A stretch of DNA of 64,000 bases from Dolomedes plantarius (GCA_907164885.2 OU015496.1:108658707-108722706), one strand, 5' to 3'. Shown: positions 11,615 to 23,390, counted from the stretch's first letter. Notes: generated by a model not told the origin, from the letters alone. Numbers and translations are program-made.

Positions 11615-11937
11615 GATTAGCAGAATATTACTGCAAAACTACAGTGCAATAAATATGTGCTGAAAACATTGGAGGGGAATTTTCTTTCAAAATATAGATC
11701 CAGATATAAGAGTAAAACACAACAAGGTGAGTCAACACAGTGCAACCTCTAAGAATCACGACCTACAAGTTGAGTTCGTTAGTTGGTCAGTTTTGTAGTA
11801 CTACTGTTATGTTTTGCTACGCAAGTGTAAAACGGTACTGAATACCGCAGATTCACGTTTCGAACACTTTTGCTATTCACAGGCCTTGATTACATGAACT
11901 AAGGTGCTAACCATTCAACCATAATCCGGCCTCTACA

Positions 11938-12001
11938 GCTTAGGTTGATTGGTTATAGCGCACTAATCAACCTAAGCCTCGTGTACCTTTTTTAACACGA
12001 G
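11938..12001. repeat. Two adjacent perfect inverted repeats
   Basis: GCTTAGGTTGATT (11938-11950) pairs with AATCAACCTAAGC (11965-11977). It is followed at once by CTCGTGT (11978-11984), which pairs with ACACGAG (11995-12001). The two hairpins are directly abutting. Confidence 0.6.
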
Positions 12002-12121
12002 GGCTATACTCTATGGTACCTTCAGCTTAAAGCCGAATGGAACCAAACACTCATGCTGACAGCAGACTCTGGTTGTGAAGACTAGAGAAATAGCCATACG
12101 GTCATTTTCCTGCTCCAGCAG

Positions 12122-12300
12122 TTTGGTTTAATTGGTTTTGGAACACTACTGGCACCCTTTGTAACGACAGAGCTTAACCAACCTTACCTACTGTTTAAAG
12201 CCGATTCCAAAGGGCGACAAACAAACATACCGATACCCGAATCTAGTACCGTATATTATCGCGCTAGGCATTCTGTCGTAACCTAGCACCAACATTTTGC
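12122..12300 (-). mobile_element. Degenerate SINE, family 2
   Basis: The segment 'tttggtttaattggttttgg', then 'ctactgtttaaagccgattc', parallels the 3' half of the family-2 SINEs at 30394-30567 and 55988-56168. No target duplication was found and the tRNA-like head is eroded. Confidence 0.6.
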
Positions 12301-12965
12301 TTAATTCTTGGTTGGTCGGTTTGTCGTGGAACAGCTATCTTTACAAACACGAGTTTGGGAATCCAGGCAAATAGATCTTAAAGCTTTTGCCAGTAGAATT
12401 ACCAATCCAAAGTAAAGCCACGGAATACTTCCCCACCAGGAGAATTTAGTTTCAAAAAGTGGGTAAATTTCAAGTTACCTTTGCCGAAAAAAAATGATCG
12501 TTGATGAAAAAGGGACATCTCGAGCAGGTAGATTCGAAGCATAAAAGAAGAAAAAGGGGAATTTAAGAAGCAAACGCCTGCTGTTTTCGGGAGTTAATTC
12601 TCCCGAGAAAAGTGTCTCAAAATAGCCATTGATCTCTGGAATACAGAATTTTTCTTTCCTATCCTCTGCCTTTGTTCAATCTGCTTTCTCCATTACGCCA
12701 AACATTGCTCCATTCATAAACAGCCAGAAAAAAAATGAATAAGCGAAAAGCGGCTTGACAAAGGAAGTGCACTTTCTACCAACCTTCCTGTTGATTAAAG
12801 AATATCATCCGGTCCAGGGGATAATAGTAACGCTGAGATGCAAATACCGTAAAAGAAGCGGCAGACAATCTTGAGTGATAAGTATTGCGTTCAGAGAGGT
12901 CAAGGTTCATATATCTAAGGGGAGTTATATGGTCCATTCTAAAGGATTGTGACTTGACTTTAGTA

Positions 12966-13893
12966 CAGTTAAACCCGTTATAGCGAACTTAAAGGGACAA
13001 ATGGTTTTGTTCTCTTTATTCTGTGGTTCGCTATATCCGAACTGTTATGGAAAATGTTCGAATGAGTTCACAAAATGTATAACTCATTAGTTGCTATGTG
13101 TATTCAATAATGCTGTATTAAAAATGATAAAATCTATTAAAAATTATCATTAATGAATTTAATTGACTAAAATCGATTACATTAAACTGACACAATACTA
13201 ATTAAATTAACTAAAAATGAAGACAAATGAAAATAAATTCATTTCCTTCAATTTTTGCTTGCTGTTTTGATACAGAAATAATCGGTAATCTTCTGCTGAC
13301 GTGATGCCAATTTCAAAAACATTTTATGAATTTCTTTGAATAGTACGTCAAATGTCTCCAACACTTTTTCCACTGTTAGTGTAGACAAAACTTAATTAAC
13401 TACACACATCGCTGCTCTAACATCTGAGATGGTGGGTATTTCGTCATTTATGTGCTCCTTTTAATCAGCATCAGATGCAGAATCCTCGATTTTTGAATGA
13501 TCTATTTTAATCACTTCTTTCATTTTAATATCTTCATTAGTCAGAATTTAACATTTAATGACTACATCATCACTTGTTTCGAACAATTGCATGTCGCAAT
13601 CTGAGAATTATGAAATTTTGTGCTTTTCTATCCACATCGCGATAGGTAAATCTTCATCATCTTCTTCAACATTCGTTGTACCTTCAACATTCTTAAAAAG
13701 TTTAAAAGTTAAAAAAAAATCAGTAGCCGATTGAAACAAAGTTTCGTTATAGCCAATTCTTAAGATTTCGGAGGTTCGCTATAAAAGGATAAATTAGCAT
13801 TAAATACAATAGGAAAACAGCGGGACCGAAATTTTCGTTCGTTATATCCGTTAGTTCGTTATATACCGGGTTCGCAATAACGGGGTTCGACTG
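12966..13893 (-). mobile_element. pogo/Tigger-type element (928 bp), degraded
   Basis: The left terminus CAGTTAAACCCGTTATAGCG and the right terminus (reverse complement CAGTCGAACCCCGTTATTGC) are flanked by TA (12964-12965 and 13894-13895). CAGT-ended TIRs with TA targets are typical of pogo/Tigger. The interior holds a transposase tail on the minus strand (13250-13690). Most of the catalytic region is missing. Confidence 0.88.
13250..13690 (-). pseudogene. pogo/Tigger-like transposase C-terminal remnant
   Basis: Reading the minus strand gives an acidic stretch (VEEDDEDLPIAMWIEKHK), then DEIPTISDVRAAM, a helix-like segment (VEKVLETFDVLFKEI), then QQKITDYF close to the end. Several stop codons interrupt it. 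An acidic tail ending in an ITDYF-like motif is a recognisable feature of Tigger/pogo transposases, whose DDE domain lies upstream. That domain is not visible here, so the copy is dead. It is co-linear with the TIR-bounded element around it. Confidence 0.7.
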
Positions 13894-13895
13894 TA

Positions 13896-14294
13896 ATGCA
13901 GAGTTAAACACATCCGCTTGGAGAGATGAAAATTTGGGTTCGGTTCCAAGACGGAAAAGGTTATTTTTATGGGAAAAGATGAAATGTTTTGAGTACATGT
14001 GAAACGTATTAGAGTTGACTTATTAATATCAGCTGTACTTAATCTCGAATTACTGTGTTGATACAATCTCTGAAGCTTTTAAGGAGTTTTGGCTTAGCTA
14101 ATGATTTCCTTTTATGATTCCATACCACCGAGACATTTCGTAGAACGTGGTCACTCTCCAGGGTTAAGTTAATTTTTTAACGCTTAATTGAGATTTAAAG
14201 AATAAATTTTAAAAAAGTATTCATAAATATTTAACATATTTACCTACGTTAGGAGCACTTTTTTTTCAAAAATATACAGCACTGATTGAATGCA
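13896..14294. other. Unassigned spacer between two pogo-type elements
   Basis: Nothing is recognised. Minus frames 13747-13998 and 13851-14066 straddle the element boundary and show no domain. Confidence 0.45.
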
Positions 14295-14296
14295 TA

Positions 14297-15028
14297 CAGT
14301 TAAATCTGTTTTTGTGCTGTAGATAGGGACCGCACAAAAAAAATATTCAGAAACTTCATAAATAGCCATAACAAATAATTTTTCACAATATATTAAAGAC
14401 TTTTTTTATGCGGTGGAGATGGACCGCATACAAAAAAGTCTCCCATAGAAAGTCAGTGAAAGCTATACGAAATAGCGAGAAAGTGCTTTCCAAACAAAAT
14501 AAATAATTAAATTACTCATGGAAACATATAAAAAATTTTTAATTTCTCATTTTAAACATGGAGAAATTTTCAAAATGTACATAATTCGATACTACTCGTC
14601 GTACTCCAAAATTTGCATATTCTACTGATGAATTTAGAGTAGATTCTCTTCTGGTTATTATATAATAGTAGTATATTATATTATAGTAGTCTGGTTATTA
14701 TATTATATTATAGTAAAATCTCTTCTGGAGATATTCTACTGATGAACTAGTTGGTAATCGCTTTCGTCACTTGAAGATACATATTAGAGTTGATTTATTT
14801 TTTGTTACCATGTAGTGGGTGATAAGTTTATGCGACGACGGTCGTTTGATCAGCTGCTTGTAAACGTCACGATAGCCAGTTATACACGATCGAAGGTCTC
14901 TTTCGAAATTCAAATAAATAATTTCAAATATATAATTTAATTTTTTTTCGATATATAATCAGATGCCGCATAAAAAATCGCACAAAACAAATCGCATAAA
15001 AAAGACCGCACAAAAACAGGTTTGGCTG
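14297..15028. mobile_element. pogo-type MITE (732 bp)
   Basis: Termini CAGTTAAATCTGTTTTTGTG and, by reverse complement, CAGCCAAACCTGTTTTTGTG are flanked by TA (14295-14296 and 15029-15030). The interior repeats 'ccgca..aaaaa' motifs next to the ends. It also holds a local duplication around 'tattctactgatga' and 'ctcttctgg' (14620-14745). No transposase is legible. Confidence 0.83.
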
Positions 15029-15030
15029 TA

Positions 15031-16493
15031 TATTTTTAGTTCAAATGTGATGTAAAATCATGAAAACAAATATAATTTTAGTAAAAATTCGATAACATTT
15101 TAAAATAGAGGGATTTTTTAAAATAAATTTTTAGTATAATTTAGTGTTTACGCCATAAACGCTACACCCTATTCAATAAATATATTTTAATTTTCTCTAC
15201 ACAATATACTACTGTGGTACTTGCCTGTGTTCTGAAGTAAAAGTTTTACAATATTTCCCAAAATCACTGAAATATACCTGGTTGAACCAACTCATATAGA
15301 TGACGCTGCTAGCGCAGATTTGAATGCTCTTGATCAGATAGCTTCTGGACAGCGAGCTAGACACACCTGCTATGTATGAGTGATGTGAATATTAAATTTT
15401 GTTAAGTTTATTTGATTGTCGTCGATGAGTGACTCTACAGAATTATACCACTAAACCACAACACAGATATGAACCACCAATGCTGATACCAATACCATAA
15501 TTTTTTTTTTAAAACACTGTTTTTTAAAAATTTTATTCTTATAAGTACAGATACCTGTATAATGATTAAATTAACACATGTAGCTTAGGTTTTAGTTCAA
15601 AGCATAGTTAGTAATATGTAAAACACTATCCACTGCATGTAAAACACTCTGCACTTGCACCACACTTGCAAAATTGCAATGAAATATATTGAAAACTTTT
15701 AAAATTATTAGCTTGCCCGTTTACAAAATTAACTGAAAAATTAGTTTTCTAGAAAATGCATTTAAAGATGCTACCTTCGGTCTTTTAATGTAGAGTTCGG
15801 TTTATTAAATTGGCCATAAGTTCTCATCCAGTGATCTTACTAATGAAAGTGAAGTAGTTTTATAATCCTAAAATAGTGCCTTTAATATAAGGCAAAAACA
15901 AAAATTCGAATTTTTTTTTCTAAAATCGATTCTCATTAACGTCTTAAAAATTTTTTATTTTGTGGTAAGATTTTCAAAAAAACTACAGAAAGTACGAAAT
16001 TATAGTGTCAAAAATTTATCAAAATGAAGAGGGGATCGATAAAGAGGAATAAGGAATGAAAAATAATGGCCATACTTTTAAATCGTTCCTTAGGAATCAA
16101 CTTCAAAAAACATTTTTTATTTACGAGCTAGGAACGTATACATGACAGTAACATATACATGTTATTTATGGCATTGACAGCTATCTCATAAATAATATTG
16201 ATTATGGAAGATTTGTACTCTGAAATGTATTTTGTAACCTACATTTGTTTGTTGAATCAGAAATGGCACCATTCCAGTTCTTCTAGGGTCATTTGGTTTT
16301 TTTTTTCACTTCCGTACTTGGCGAAAACCTAATTGGTGTAAAAATTCTTGATTTTCTATATATTTCACTAGGGGAACATATTAAGAGATTTAAGTATAAC
16401 GCTAGTGCAGATGAAAAATTTATCTTATTGTTTCAAAACAATTTCTCCTCTAATAAAATGCCTTCAAATGATATCAAATCTGAGTGCTCTCGC
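15031..16493. other. Unassigned AT-rich DNA
   Basis: A 76-codon frame at 16293-16523 (plus) has no recognisable domain and ends inside the inverted-duplicate arm. No element termini were found. Confidence 0.4.
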
Positions 16494-17139
16494 AAAATTA
16501 AAAGTTTGTGTGGTACGTTATAACAGCTCATTAAAACAGAATTAAGACGATATTAATGTTCTTACAAGATTATATTTTTTTATCATTTTTTATTCTTCAC
16601 GTTATTGTTATATTTGTAATTTTGCAAATCTGAAATCATACTGTATCTGAAAAATTGATAGTTTATCTCATTATTAAATAAACAATGTGCTCTTATGTAT
16701 TTTTAACTAAAATACAAAAGAAATTTATTTTAACTAATTTATTTTAATTTATTATAACTAATTTTAATTAATTTACCTCCGCGCCTTGATAACTCAGAGG
16801 CGCAGAGGCCCAGTTAGCAAAGACAATGGGCTAGTGATCTGAACGTCTCTGGTTCAATGCCGGTCGCTGACAAATCTACTTCCATGTACACTAATGGCGG
16901 CTGGTGCAAGTAAAATCTGTCGTGGCTGCAATGTCCTCCAAGTTTTCAGATACAGTATGATTTTTCAGATACAGTATAATTTTTCAGATACAGTATGATT
17001 TCAGATTTGCAAAATTACAAATATAACAATAACGTAAAGAATAAAAAATGATAAAAAAATATAATCTTGTAAGAACATTAATATTGTCTTTACTCTGATT
17101 TAATGAACTGTTATAACGTACCACACAAACTTTTAATTT
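16494..17139. repeat. Large inverted duplication (~160-bp arms)
   Basis: The left arm at 16494-16655 is the near-perfect reverse complement of 16981-17139. Shared blocks include 'aagtttgtgtggtacgttat' and 'tattaatgttcttacaagat'. The arms differ at only a handful of positions. Inside the right arm the 20-bp segment 'tcagatacagtatgattttt' is triplicated (about 16945-17005). The right arm sits inside a SINE (16805-17350) while the left arm lies outside it. Confidence 0.88.
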
Positions 17140-17350
17140 TCCTCAAAATTTACCTCTGAAGGAGAGGGGTCAAGTGTACCGGTCTCGTCACTTGACTCGG
17201 TTCAAAATTACGGGACTGGTCCTTTAGCCAAGTCGGACGCCGACCCTTGTGATGCTATTCCAAACCGGAGCCGCACCCTTCTGCCCAATAGCCTTTATGT
17301 ACTTGATCTGATATACATGTCAGCCAAGGGGCATAAGCCACAACAACATA
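16805..17350 (+). mobile_element. tRNA-derived SINE, family 3, interrupted
   Basis: The head has an A-box-like segment, CCCAGTTAGCAAAG, and a B-box-like TGGTTCAATGC. The body resumes at about 17142 (ctctgaaggagagggg) and ends in an (AAC)n-type tail. Flanks are GATAACT (16798-16804 and 17351-17357). About 200 bp at 16943-17141 are foreign: an inverted copy of 16494-16655. The uninterrupted order is seen in the copy at 53454-54562, once its own insert is removed. Confidence 0.83.
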
Positions 17351-17357
17351 GATAACT

Positions 17358-18025
17358 TAAATCATATTTTTAATTAAATAATTCAGTTTATATAAATTTA
17401 CTTCAAACTCTCCGAGTGGGTGCGCACACTGTCTTAAACAACATATGACAGTTCGTTCCAAGCGTGTTCTATCGCATCGAGATCAAGGGCTCTGCTCTGT
17501 ACATAAAAATTCCTAGAACAGTCATGATATTCTAGACTTAAAGACTCGAGGTTTACGAACGGCTGCATTACGGTAATAAAAATATTAATGAATCCTCACT
17601 GAACTATTCCAACAATGTCGTAATTTCTTTCATATTGCTTTCGTATGAGATTATCAAAATCGTCTGCCTCCTTTTATACGGCTTTGAATACGTGGTGTAA
17701 TTTATGCGCGTGAGTTCATTAATTTGCGCAGATGACCTGAAATTTCTAATTTTATAAATTGAAGGTTTGACAGGTGTCATTTTACCTCGCTGTCAATGTT
17801 ATTATCATAAGTCTAAGCGTACCACAATATTAGTGGTTCCCCAAACTATTGAGAATGCATTCTTCCCCAGGACAGTATGCGAAAACGTAAGGAATAGATA
17901 AAAAAAATTGTAATAGATCATCTAATAAATAATACGGTATTTTAGGGATATTTTTGAAATGAAACAAGAAAATATTGACCGTTTAATTTTAATCTCAAAT
18001 ATATTTACCATTATTATTTAACACT
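17358..18025. other. Unassigned region
   Basis: No coding frame or repeat termini are recognised. Confidence 0.4.
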
Positions 18026-18295
18026 TCTTCCCACTCAGATTTAAATTTGGAATTTCCTGGCTATAAAACTCTATAGGTTTTGAGCCAAGGAATTCTCTTC
18101 GGGCATCATCTTCTGTAAAAAACCGTTTCTCGTTAATATGGATTTGGAGACGTGGAAAATAGGTGGTAGCCAGAAAGTGCCAGATCGGGAGAATATGGAG
18201 GTTGCATTATAACTTCCCATTCAAACTATACCTCAGTTTACGGAGCGTTTCTTGCGCGGTATGAGGTTTGGCGTTGTCAAACAAACATCTTGCGC
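18026..18295 (-). pseudogene. mariner transposase C-terminal fragment
   Basis: Minus-strand reading, with frameshifts, gives FDNAKPHTAQETLRKLR, then PPYSPDLALSGYHLF, then DDARREFLGSKPIEFYSQEI. These match the second and third catalytic blocks of mariner transposases (DD34D; the family has HDNARPH and YSPDLAPSDYHLF). The final catalytic Asp (SDYH) reads Gly here. The first block and the N-terminal DNA-binding part are missing. No TIRs were located. It lies just left of the PIF-type MITE at 18434. Confidence 0.85.
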
Positions 18296-18433
18296 AGTTT
18301 GTTTACTGCTGATGTCGCGTTGGGGCTCTGGCAAAACTCACAAAACAAAACGTGTCTTACGTGAAATTTTGACTTTTTCATGATCAGGGGTTCATAACTT
18401 TGTCAAACTCACGTCTACACCGCACGAATCTTA

Positions 18434-18572
18434 GGGCCTGTTCACATAGAATTCGTCAGCGTCAGCGTAAAAACTTTTTAACCAATCATGTACCAATCAT
18501 TGAATCATTTAACCAATCAACGCCAACGGAATGTTTAATGCTGATTCTGGCGGATCCTATGTGAACATGCCC
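18434..18572. mobile_element. PIF/Harbinger-type MITE (139 bp), second copy
   Basis: Ends GGGCCTGTTCACATAGAATT and its complement are flanked by TTA (18431-18433 and 18573-18575). It is the same length and organisation as the copy at 10380-10518, including the internal 'ttaaccaatca' repeats. Confidence 0.87.
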
Positions 18573-18837
18573 TTACTCGGCTACTAAGAAAACAATAGAC
18601 CGTACAGCAGTAAACACGCCTCCCACCTTTAAGCAACTATTACGCAATATTGTATCATTCATTTTAGCAAAATCCAAAATACCGCATTATTTATGGAATA
18701 ACCCAATCAAATAGCAAAAAAAGTATACTTGTCAAGAATACTACAGTTTGTTATGGTAAGTTCAAATGTATTACCCTGAATTAATCTTCTCTTTTGAATA
18801 GTAATTATACATATAAAATATTTTCTTACCTTTTAAA

Positions 18838-19283
18838 GCTGCTGTATCCTAACTCTGCTGGATTCGCTCAACTCAATTTTAACTTATGGAGAAAATGTAT
18901 CTAAGGATTGCCGACATAGATTGAATTTTTTTTATTGTACTCCGTAATAAAGAAAATTTACATCTTGGGGAATTTTTCGTATGTACATTCGTACATATTC
19001 GTACATATTTCGTATGTACATTTTTTTTCGAATGTACATATTATTTTAAAAGTTTAATTATTCGGGGGAAAATCTGTTATAGTGTTCTTTAAACAATCCT
19101 AAATTCCTTTGGTGGAAGCAATTTATAAAATGAATCCTGTTGCAAGGTGCAGAAAAGCTCAAGCTATCTGAAAATTTCATTTTTATTGGATTATCAGCAT
19201 TTATGTAGCTTAAATAGTAGACACATATTATCCATAGGTTAACACTGAGGTGAGCGAATCCAACAGGGTTTGTACACAGCAGC
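18838..19283. mobile_element. MITE family 'GCTGCTGT' (446 bp)
   Basis: The left end GCTGCTGTATCCTAACTC and the right end (reverse complement GCTGCTGTGTACAAACCC) run into about 60 bp of inverted similarity (tggattcgctca, ttaacytatgga). Related copies end at about 32140 and 38235. Target duplication and superfamily are unclear. The 78-codon minus frame at 19058-19294 lies within it and is not a gene. Confidence 0.75.
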
Positions 19284-19353
19284 GTTAATGCCACCCGTTT
19301 TAATATTAATTCTCAATAAATTAATGTTAGTTCCGCCATAAGAAATCATATTA

Positions 19354-20100
19354 TCTATATATATAAATACGTTCCGTAACTGACTGACTGGCTGACTGAC
19401 TGACTGACAGATAACGCACAGAGCAAACTGCTGGACCTAAAGGGCTGAAATTTTAAATGGCGATTTTTCTTATAGTATATGGGTGCACTAAGAAAGATTT
19501 TTGAAAAATTCTTAGATTTTTTTAAATAAAATTTTTAATCTGTTTTTGTAACATTCTTTAAAGTTTGCATTTAAAATAATAATCTGAGGGTTATAAAATG
19601 TATATCACCAGAGATAACATAAAAATTCCTTTAAAATGAAATCTTTTTCGAATCTTTACCCCCATTTTCTGATTTTTGGTGAATTTTGAAAGATTAATTT
19701 TTAAAATTTAATTTATTGAATGCTGATCACGTTGTTTCTTTTCTTTTTTTGATACTTTAAACGAATTTTGTGTCACGTGCATAACAAAGAAATAGAAAAA
19801 AAAATTTTCTTGCTAATGCGGCAGACGATTGGAAATTATCCAAAAAATATTAAAATACAGTAATTGATATGTTCCTGTAACTGTACTATATTAACTGCAC
19901 CATATTCTTTAGCATGTTCTATTAGATTTAATTTGAATATTAGATTTAATTTGAATATTCTACATAATTTTTTCTATAAAAATATCCGTTACGATTTTTT
20001 TATAAATATATTCTTTTTGTTTTTTTGGCATTAATTGCATACATTGACCGTTGTATTTAATTTGAATGTACTCTGTAGCAAAGAACGGGTATTCAGCTAG
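19354..20100 (+). mobile_element. Complete non-autonomous Helitron (family 1, copy C, 747 bp)
   Basis: It starts TCTATATATATAAATACG at 19354 preceded by A, and ends GGGTATTCAGCTAG at 20100 followed by T. It contains the GACT repeats, the 'taacgcacagagcaaactgc' block and the 3' hairpin region. Clean A|TC...CTAG|T borders make this the reference copy for the family in this window. No coding capacity. Confidence 0.92.
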
Positions 20101-20673
20101 TTTACAAATATATTCTAAAGTATAATTTGTACAATATGCGAAAATCATTTTCCTAGAAGTACGCAAGTTGTAAAAAAGCGTTGGGCCTTGTTAATTCTCC
20201 CAAACACATCAATGTACTGTGTTTAATAAGGGCAATAGAAAAAAAATCATTGAATAGACATCGGTCAAACGTTTGATGATAAAGACGCAAGTTACATCGA
20301 TGTAGTAATCTAATGAACTGGTTTCAGATCTCTTAAGTCCATCGCAGCAATTATTTCTCATAAGCACTGTGAGTGTTCGGGGAGGAAGTAAATTCATCCA
20401 GGTCCGTAGAATTTGCGAATGAAGTTTGTAGACTCCACAATGAGGAGGTACCAACTATTCATGTTCGAAATGTTCTCGAAAAATATTTTTAGCTTATGTA
20501 TCAAGTAATATAGTAATCCTAACCATGGTTACAGAACTACGCAATTAAGCGCGATGCTACGTTGAAAGGAGAAATAGAGTCCGAATTGAACGAGGAAAAA
20601 TTTAGCTAATTTAATGTAATGTTATAGTTCAGATACACACACACACACACACATATGTATATATATATATATA
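20101..20673. other. Unassigned region between two Helitrons
   Basis: Minus frames 19960-20166 (overlaps the Helitron) and 20209-20454 have no recognised domain. A short (CA)n run is at about 20636-20653, followed by (TA)n. Confidence 0.4.
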
Positions 20674-21461
20674 TTAGCTGAAAACCCGTACTTCGCTACG
20701 GAGTATATTCAAATTAAGTACAACGGTCAATGTATGCAATTAATGCCAAAAATATGTTTAAATATATTTATAATGAATACAACGATCAATGTATGCAATT
20801 AATGTAAAAAAAAAAACGAAAGAAATATATTTATAAAAAATCGTTACGGATATTTTTATAGATGAAATAATGTAGAAGAAAATATTCACATTAAAATCTA
20901 ATAGAACATACTAAATAATATAGTACGTTAATATAGTGCAGTTAGAGGAACATCTCTTTTACAGAATTTTAATATTTTTTTGGATAATTTCCAATCGTCT
21001 GCCGTATTAGCAAGAAAATAAATATATTTTTATCTATTTCGTTGCTATGAACGTGACGATAAATTAATTTAAAGTACCATAAAAAAGAAATCACGTGATC
21101 AGCATTTAATAAATTAAATTTTAAAAATTAATTTTTCAAAATTCACCAAAAATAAGAAAATGGAGGTAAAGATTCGAAAAAGATTTCATTTTAAAGGAAT
21201 TTTTAGGATCTTTCTCGTGATTTAAATTTTATAACCCTGAAATTATTATTTTAAATGCAAACTTAATAAAAGTTAATAAAACAGCTTAAAAATTTAATTT
21301 TAAAAAATCTAACAATTTCAAAACTCTTCCTTAGTGCACCCCTACACTATAAGAAGAATCGCCATGCAAAATTTCAGCCCTTCAGGTCCAGCGGTTTGGT
21401 CTGTGCGTTATATGTCAGTCAGTCAATCAGTCAGTCAGTGAGTCAGTCAGTTACGGAACTG

Positions 21462-21464
<3 letters not shown>
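20674..21464 (-). mobile_element. Helitron family 1, copy D (inverted)
   Basis: The reverse complement ends ...CAGCTAA|T, so its 3' CTRR is CTAA. The hairpin sequence cgtacttcgctacg lies just inside. The body matches copies A-C. Near its 3' end the segment 'tcaatgtatgcaattaatg' is duplicated. The 5' end merges into a (TA)n tract (21463-21535), so the TC cannot be placed. Confidence 0.85.
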
Positions 21465-21528
<64 letters not shown>

Positions 21529-21535
21529 TATACAC
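21463..21535. repeat. (TA)n microsatellite at Helitron 5' end
   Basis: An almost pure TA run. It extends the short TATATA that belongs to the Helitron 5' terminus in the other copies. Confidence 0.9.
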
Positions 21536-21909
21536 TTTTTTTTCACATTTGAGTCCGCAAAAGTGAGGATGTGTATTATACTCGTGAACAGAATTTGTAG
21601 TTTTAAACATTGAATGAACGACAAACAATACAGTAGATGAGCTGTATTCTAGTGAAAGTGATTAAGAATGATAAGATGACTATATTGCTTGTTTTGAATT
21701 AAAAACTTAAGTTTTTTTGTTACCGAATTTGACGTTTTCGTTTATTTTTAATAATTTTTTATGTTAATAAGTATTTGTGCAATTTTTATATAAATTATTG
21801 AAAAGTTATAGGTGCGTATTATAGGCAAATTTTAATTTTTTCCGAAAGTTTCGAACAAAATCAAGCATGCGTATTACACACGTGTGAGTATTATGATGAA
21901 GATTTTACG

Positions 21910-21912
<3 letters not shown>
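21536..21912. other. Unassigned AT-rich DNA
   Basis: No feature is supported. The minus frame at 21443-21628 is mostly microsatellite. Confidence 0.45.
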
Positions 21913-21943
<31 letters not shown>

Positions 21944-21946
<3 letters not shown>

Positions 21947-22414
21947 GGATGGCGAAGATAAACAGTTTTAAGAGCCGTTTGGGAATGTCCCTACATACTC
22001 AGAGGAGCCAAAAACAGGAAAAGATTATGTATTTTATATGAAAGAACTTTTAACGGGCGTTTTCTCTAGTGTTTTTTATATTAAACATGCCATTTTCTAA
22101 TTGTTATAACAGATAATATTTTTAAGTTTTTAAATTGCTTTAATCTTTAACTATTTTTTCGGCTCATTTTGCTAAATTATTAATATATTGCATGCACTGA
22201 GTTGTTCCAATTCGTAGCCATTCAGTTAAATAATGATAATAACTAAAGAAAAAAAATGTGAAATAAGAAAAAATATAAAACGAATTCACAGAACATTTTG
22301 TAATACATTATCGATAAAAAATATTTGAAAAATTGATTACTGAACGATGCTTTACAAAATAGTGAAAATAGCTGCAAAGAAAGAGAAAAAAATTCGCAGT
22401 TTGGTCACCCTTGG
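21944..22414. mobile_element. Probable hAT-type MITE
   Basis: The left end CAGGGATGGCGAAGAT, followed by 'agagccg', and the right end, whose reverse complement is CAAGGGTGACCAAACTGCG, are imperfect inverted repeats of the common hAT 'CAGGGGTGGCCAAAC' type. The left end abuts a (TA)n tract (21913-21943). No clear 8-bp duplication was found, which lowers confidence. Confidence 0.55.
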
Positions 22415-23390
22415 TTTATAAAAAGGAAGAGTAAATTGCAAAGTAGTGAAAGTTTAGTTGCATATTCTTCAGAGTCAATTAAATGCTGAAGAATAATTAA
22501 GGTCGATATAAATTGGTGTTCTAGGTTTTTAAAGTATTGTAGTATGCTTTTCAATTGCATAACTTCTTCAAAACTAGTTGTTTAATTAATAAAAAAATTA
22601 AATAAACCTGCCTAAAAGAAAGATTATATTTGAATCCATCTGTTTCGTTTACCACTTTGACGCAGAATTTCTAGAACATTGGTTAGTAATAAAAATAGAG
22701 ATGCAAATAATACATATTCCGACACATTTTCTACTGTAAACACTCAAGAGTTTATTATTTTTAAAATTTAACAGAGAAAGTCTGTTTTTTACCGTTCTTT
22801 CTAGCATCTATTAGAGTTAAATCTAGGCTCATATTGGAAACAAAAATAGTGTTGTAGAAGAAGATCTCTACTTAGACATTTTGACGTTCAATTTCGACGT
22901 TTTTATACATAAATCTATTTATTATGGTTTTTAAGGTCCTCTTTCGGGACAAAGCTATTTTCATAAAATTAAATTAAATATAAGCATAAAACATGTAAAA
23001 TGACTTTTAAAATGAGAACTTCATTTTCTGTATATTTCATGCATGATTTTTTTCATCTATATTTGCATCAATTAAAAAATATATTCTTATATACAGGTAA
23101 TCTATGCAATTTTAAGATTACCAATATTTTGCGCATTACGATGCATACTGAAATAGAACTTTATTGAAGAGTCCGTAAACTTCTGTTTCTATAATGTCGA
23201 TAGGCTTTTGTTTGTAGAAAGTTTCTCTGCAATAATGCATACTGAAAAAGACCTTTCCACCTGCAACTTATTAATCGATAATTATCAGAATTTCGCACTA
23301 CACACACATATGTATTTAAAAAAATATTCTTGATTTCTCTCCTTTTCCACCCATTAATTATTCCTATATTTGCATTTAACTAAATCTACC
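22415..23390. other. Unassigned AT-rich DNA
   Basis: Nothing recognisable. There are only short frames and no element termini. Confidence 0.45.

Larger units (their letters stand above)
11629..12963. other. Unassigned region with SINE relic and hairpins
   Basis: A decayed family-2 SINE lies at 12122-12300 (listed separately) and a small hairpin cluster at 11938-12001. The stretch 12330-12950 is unusually GC-balanced and apparently single copy within the window. Neither strand gave a convincing coding frame with splice sites. Confidence 0.4.
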
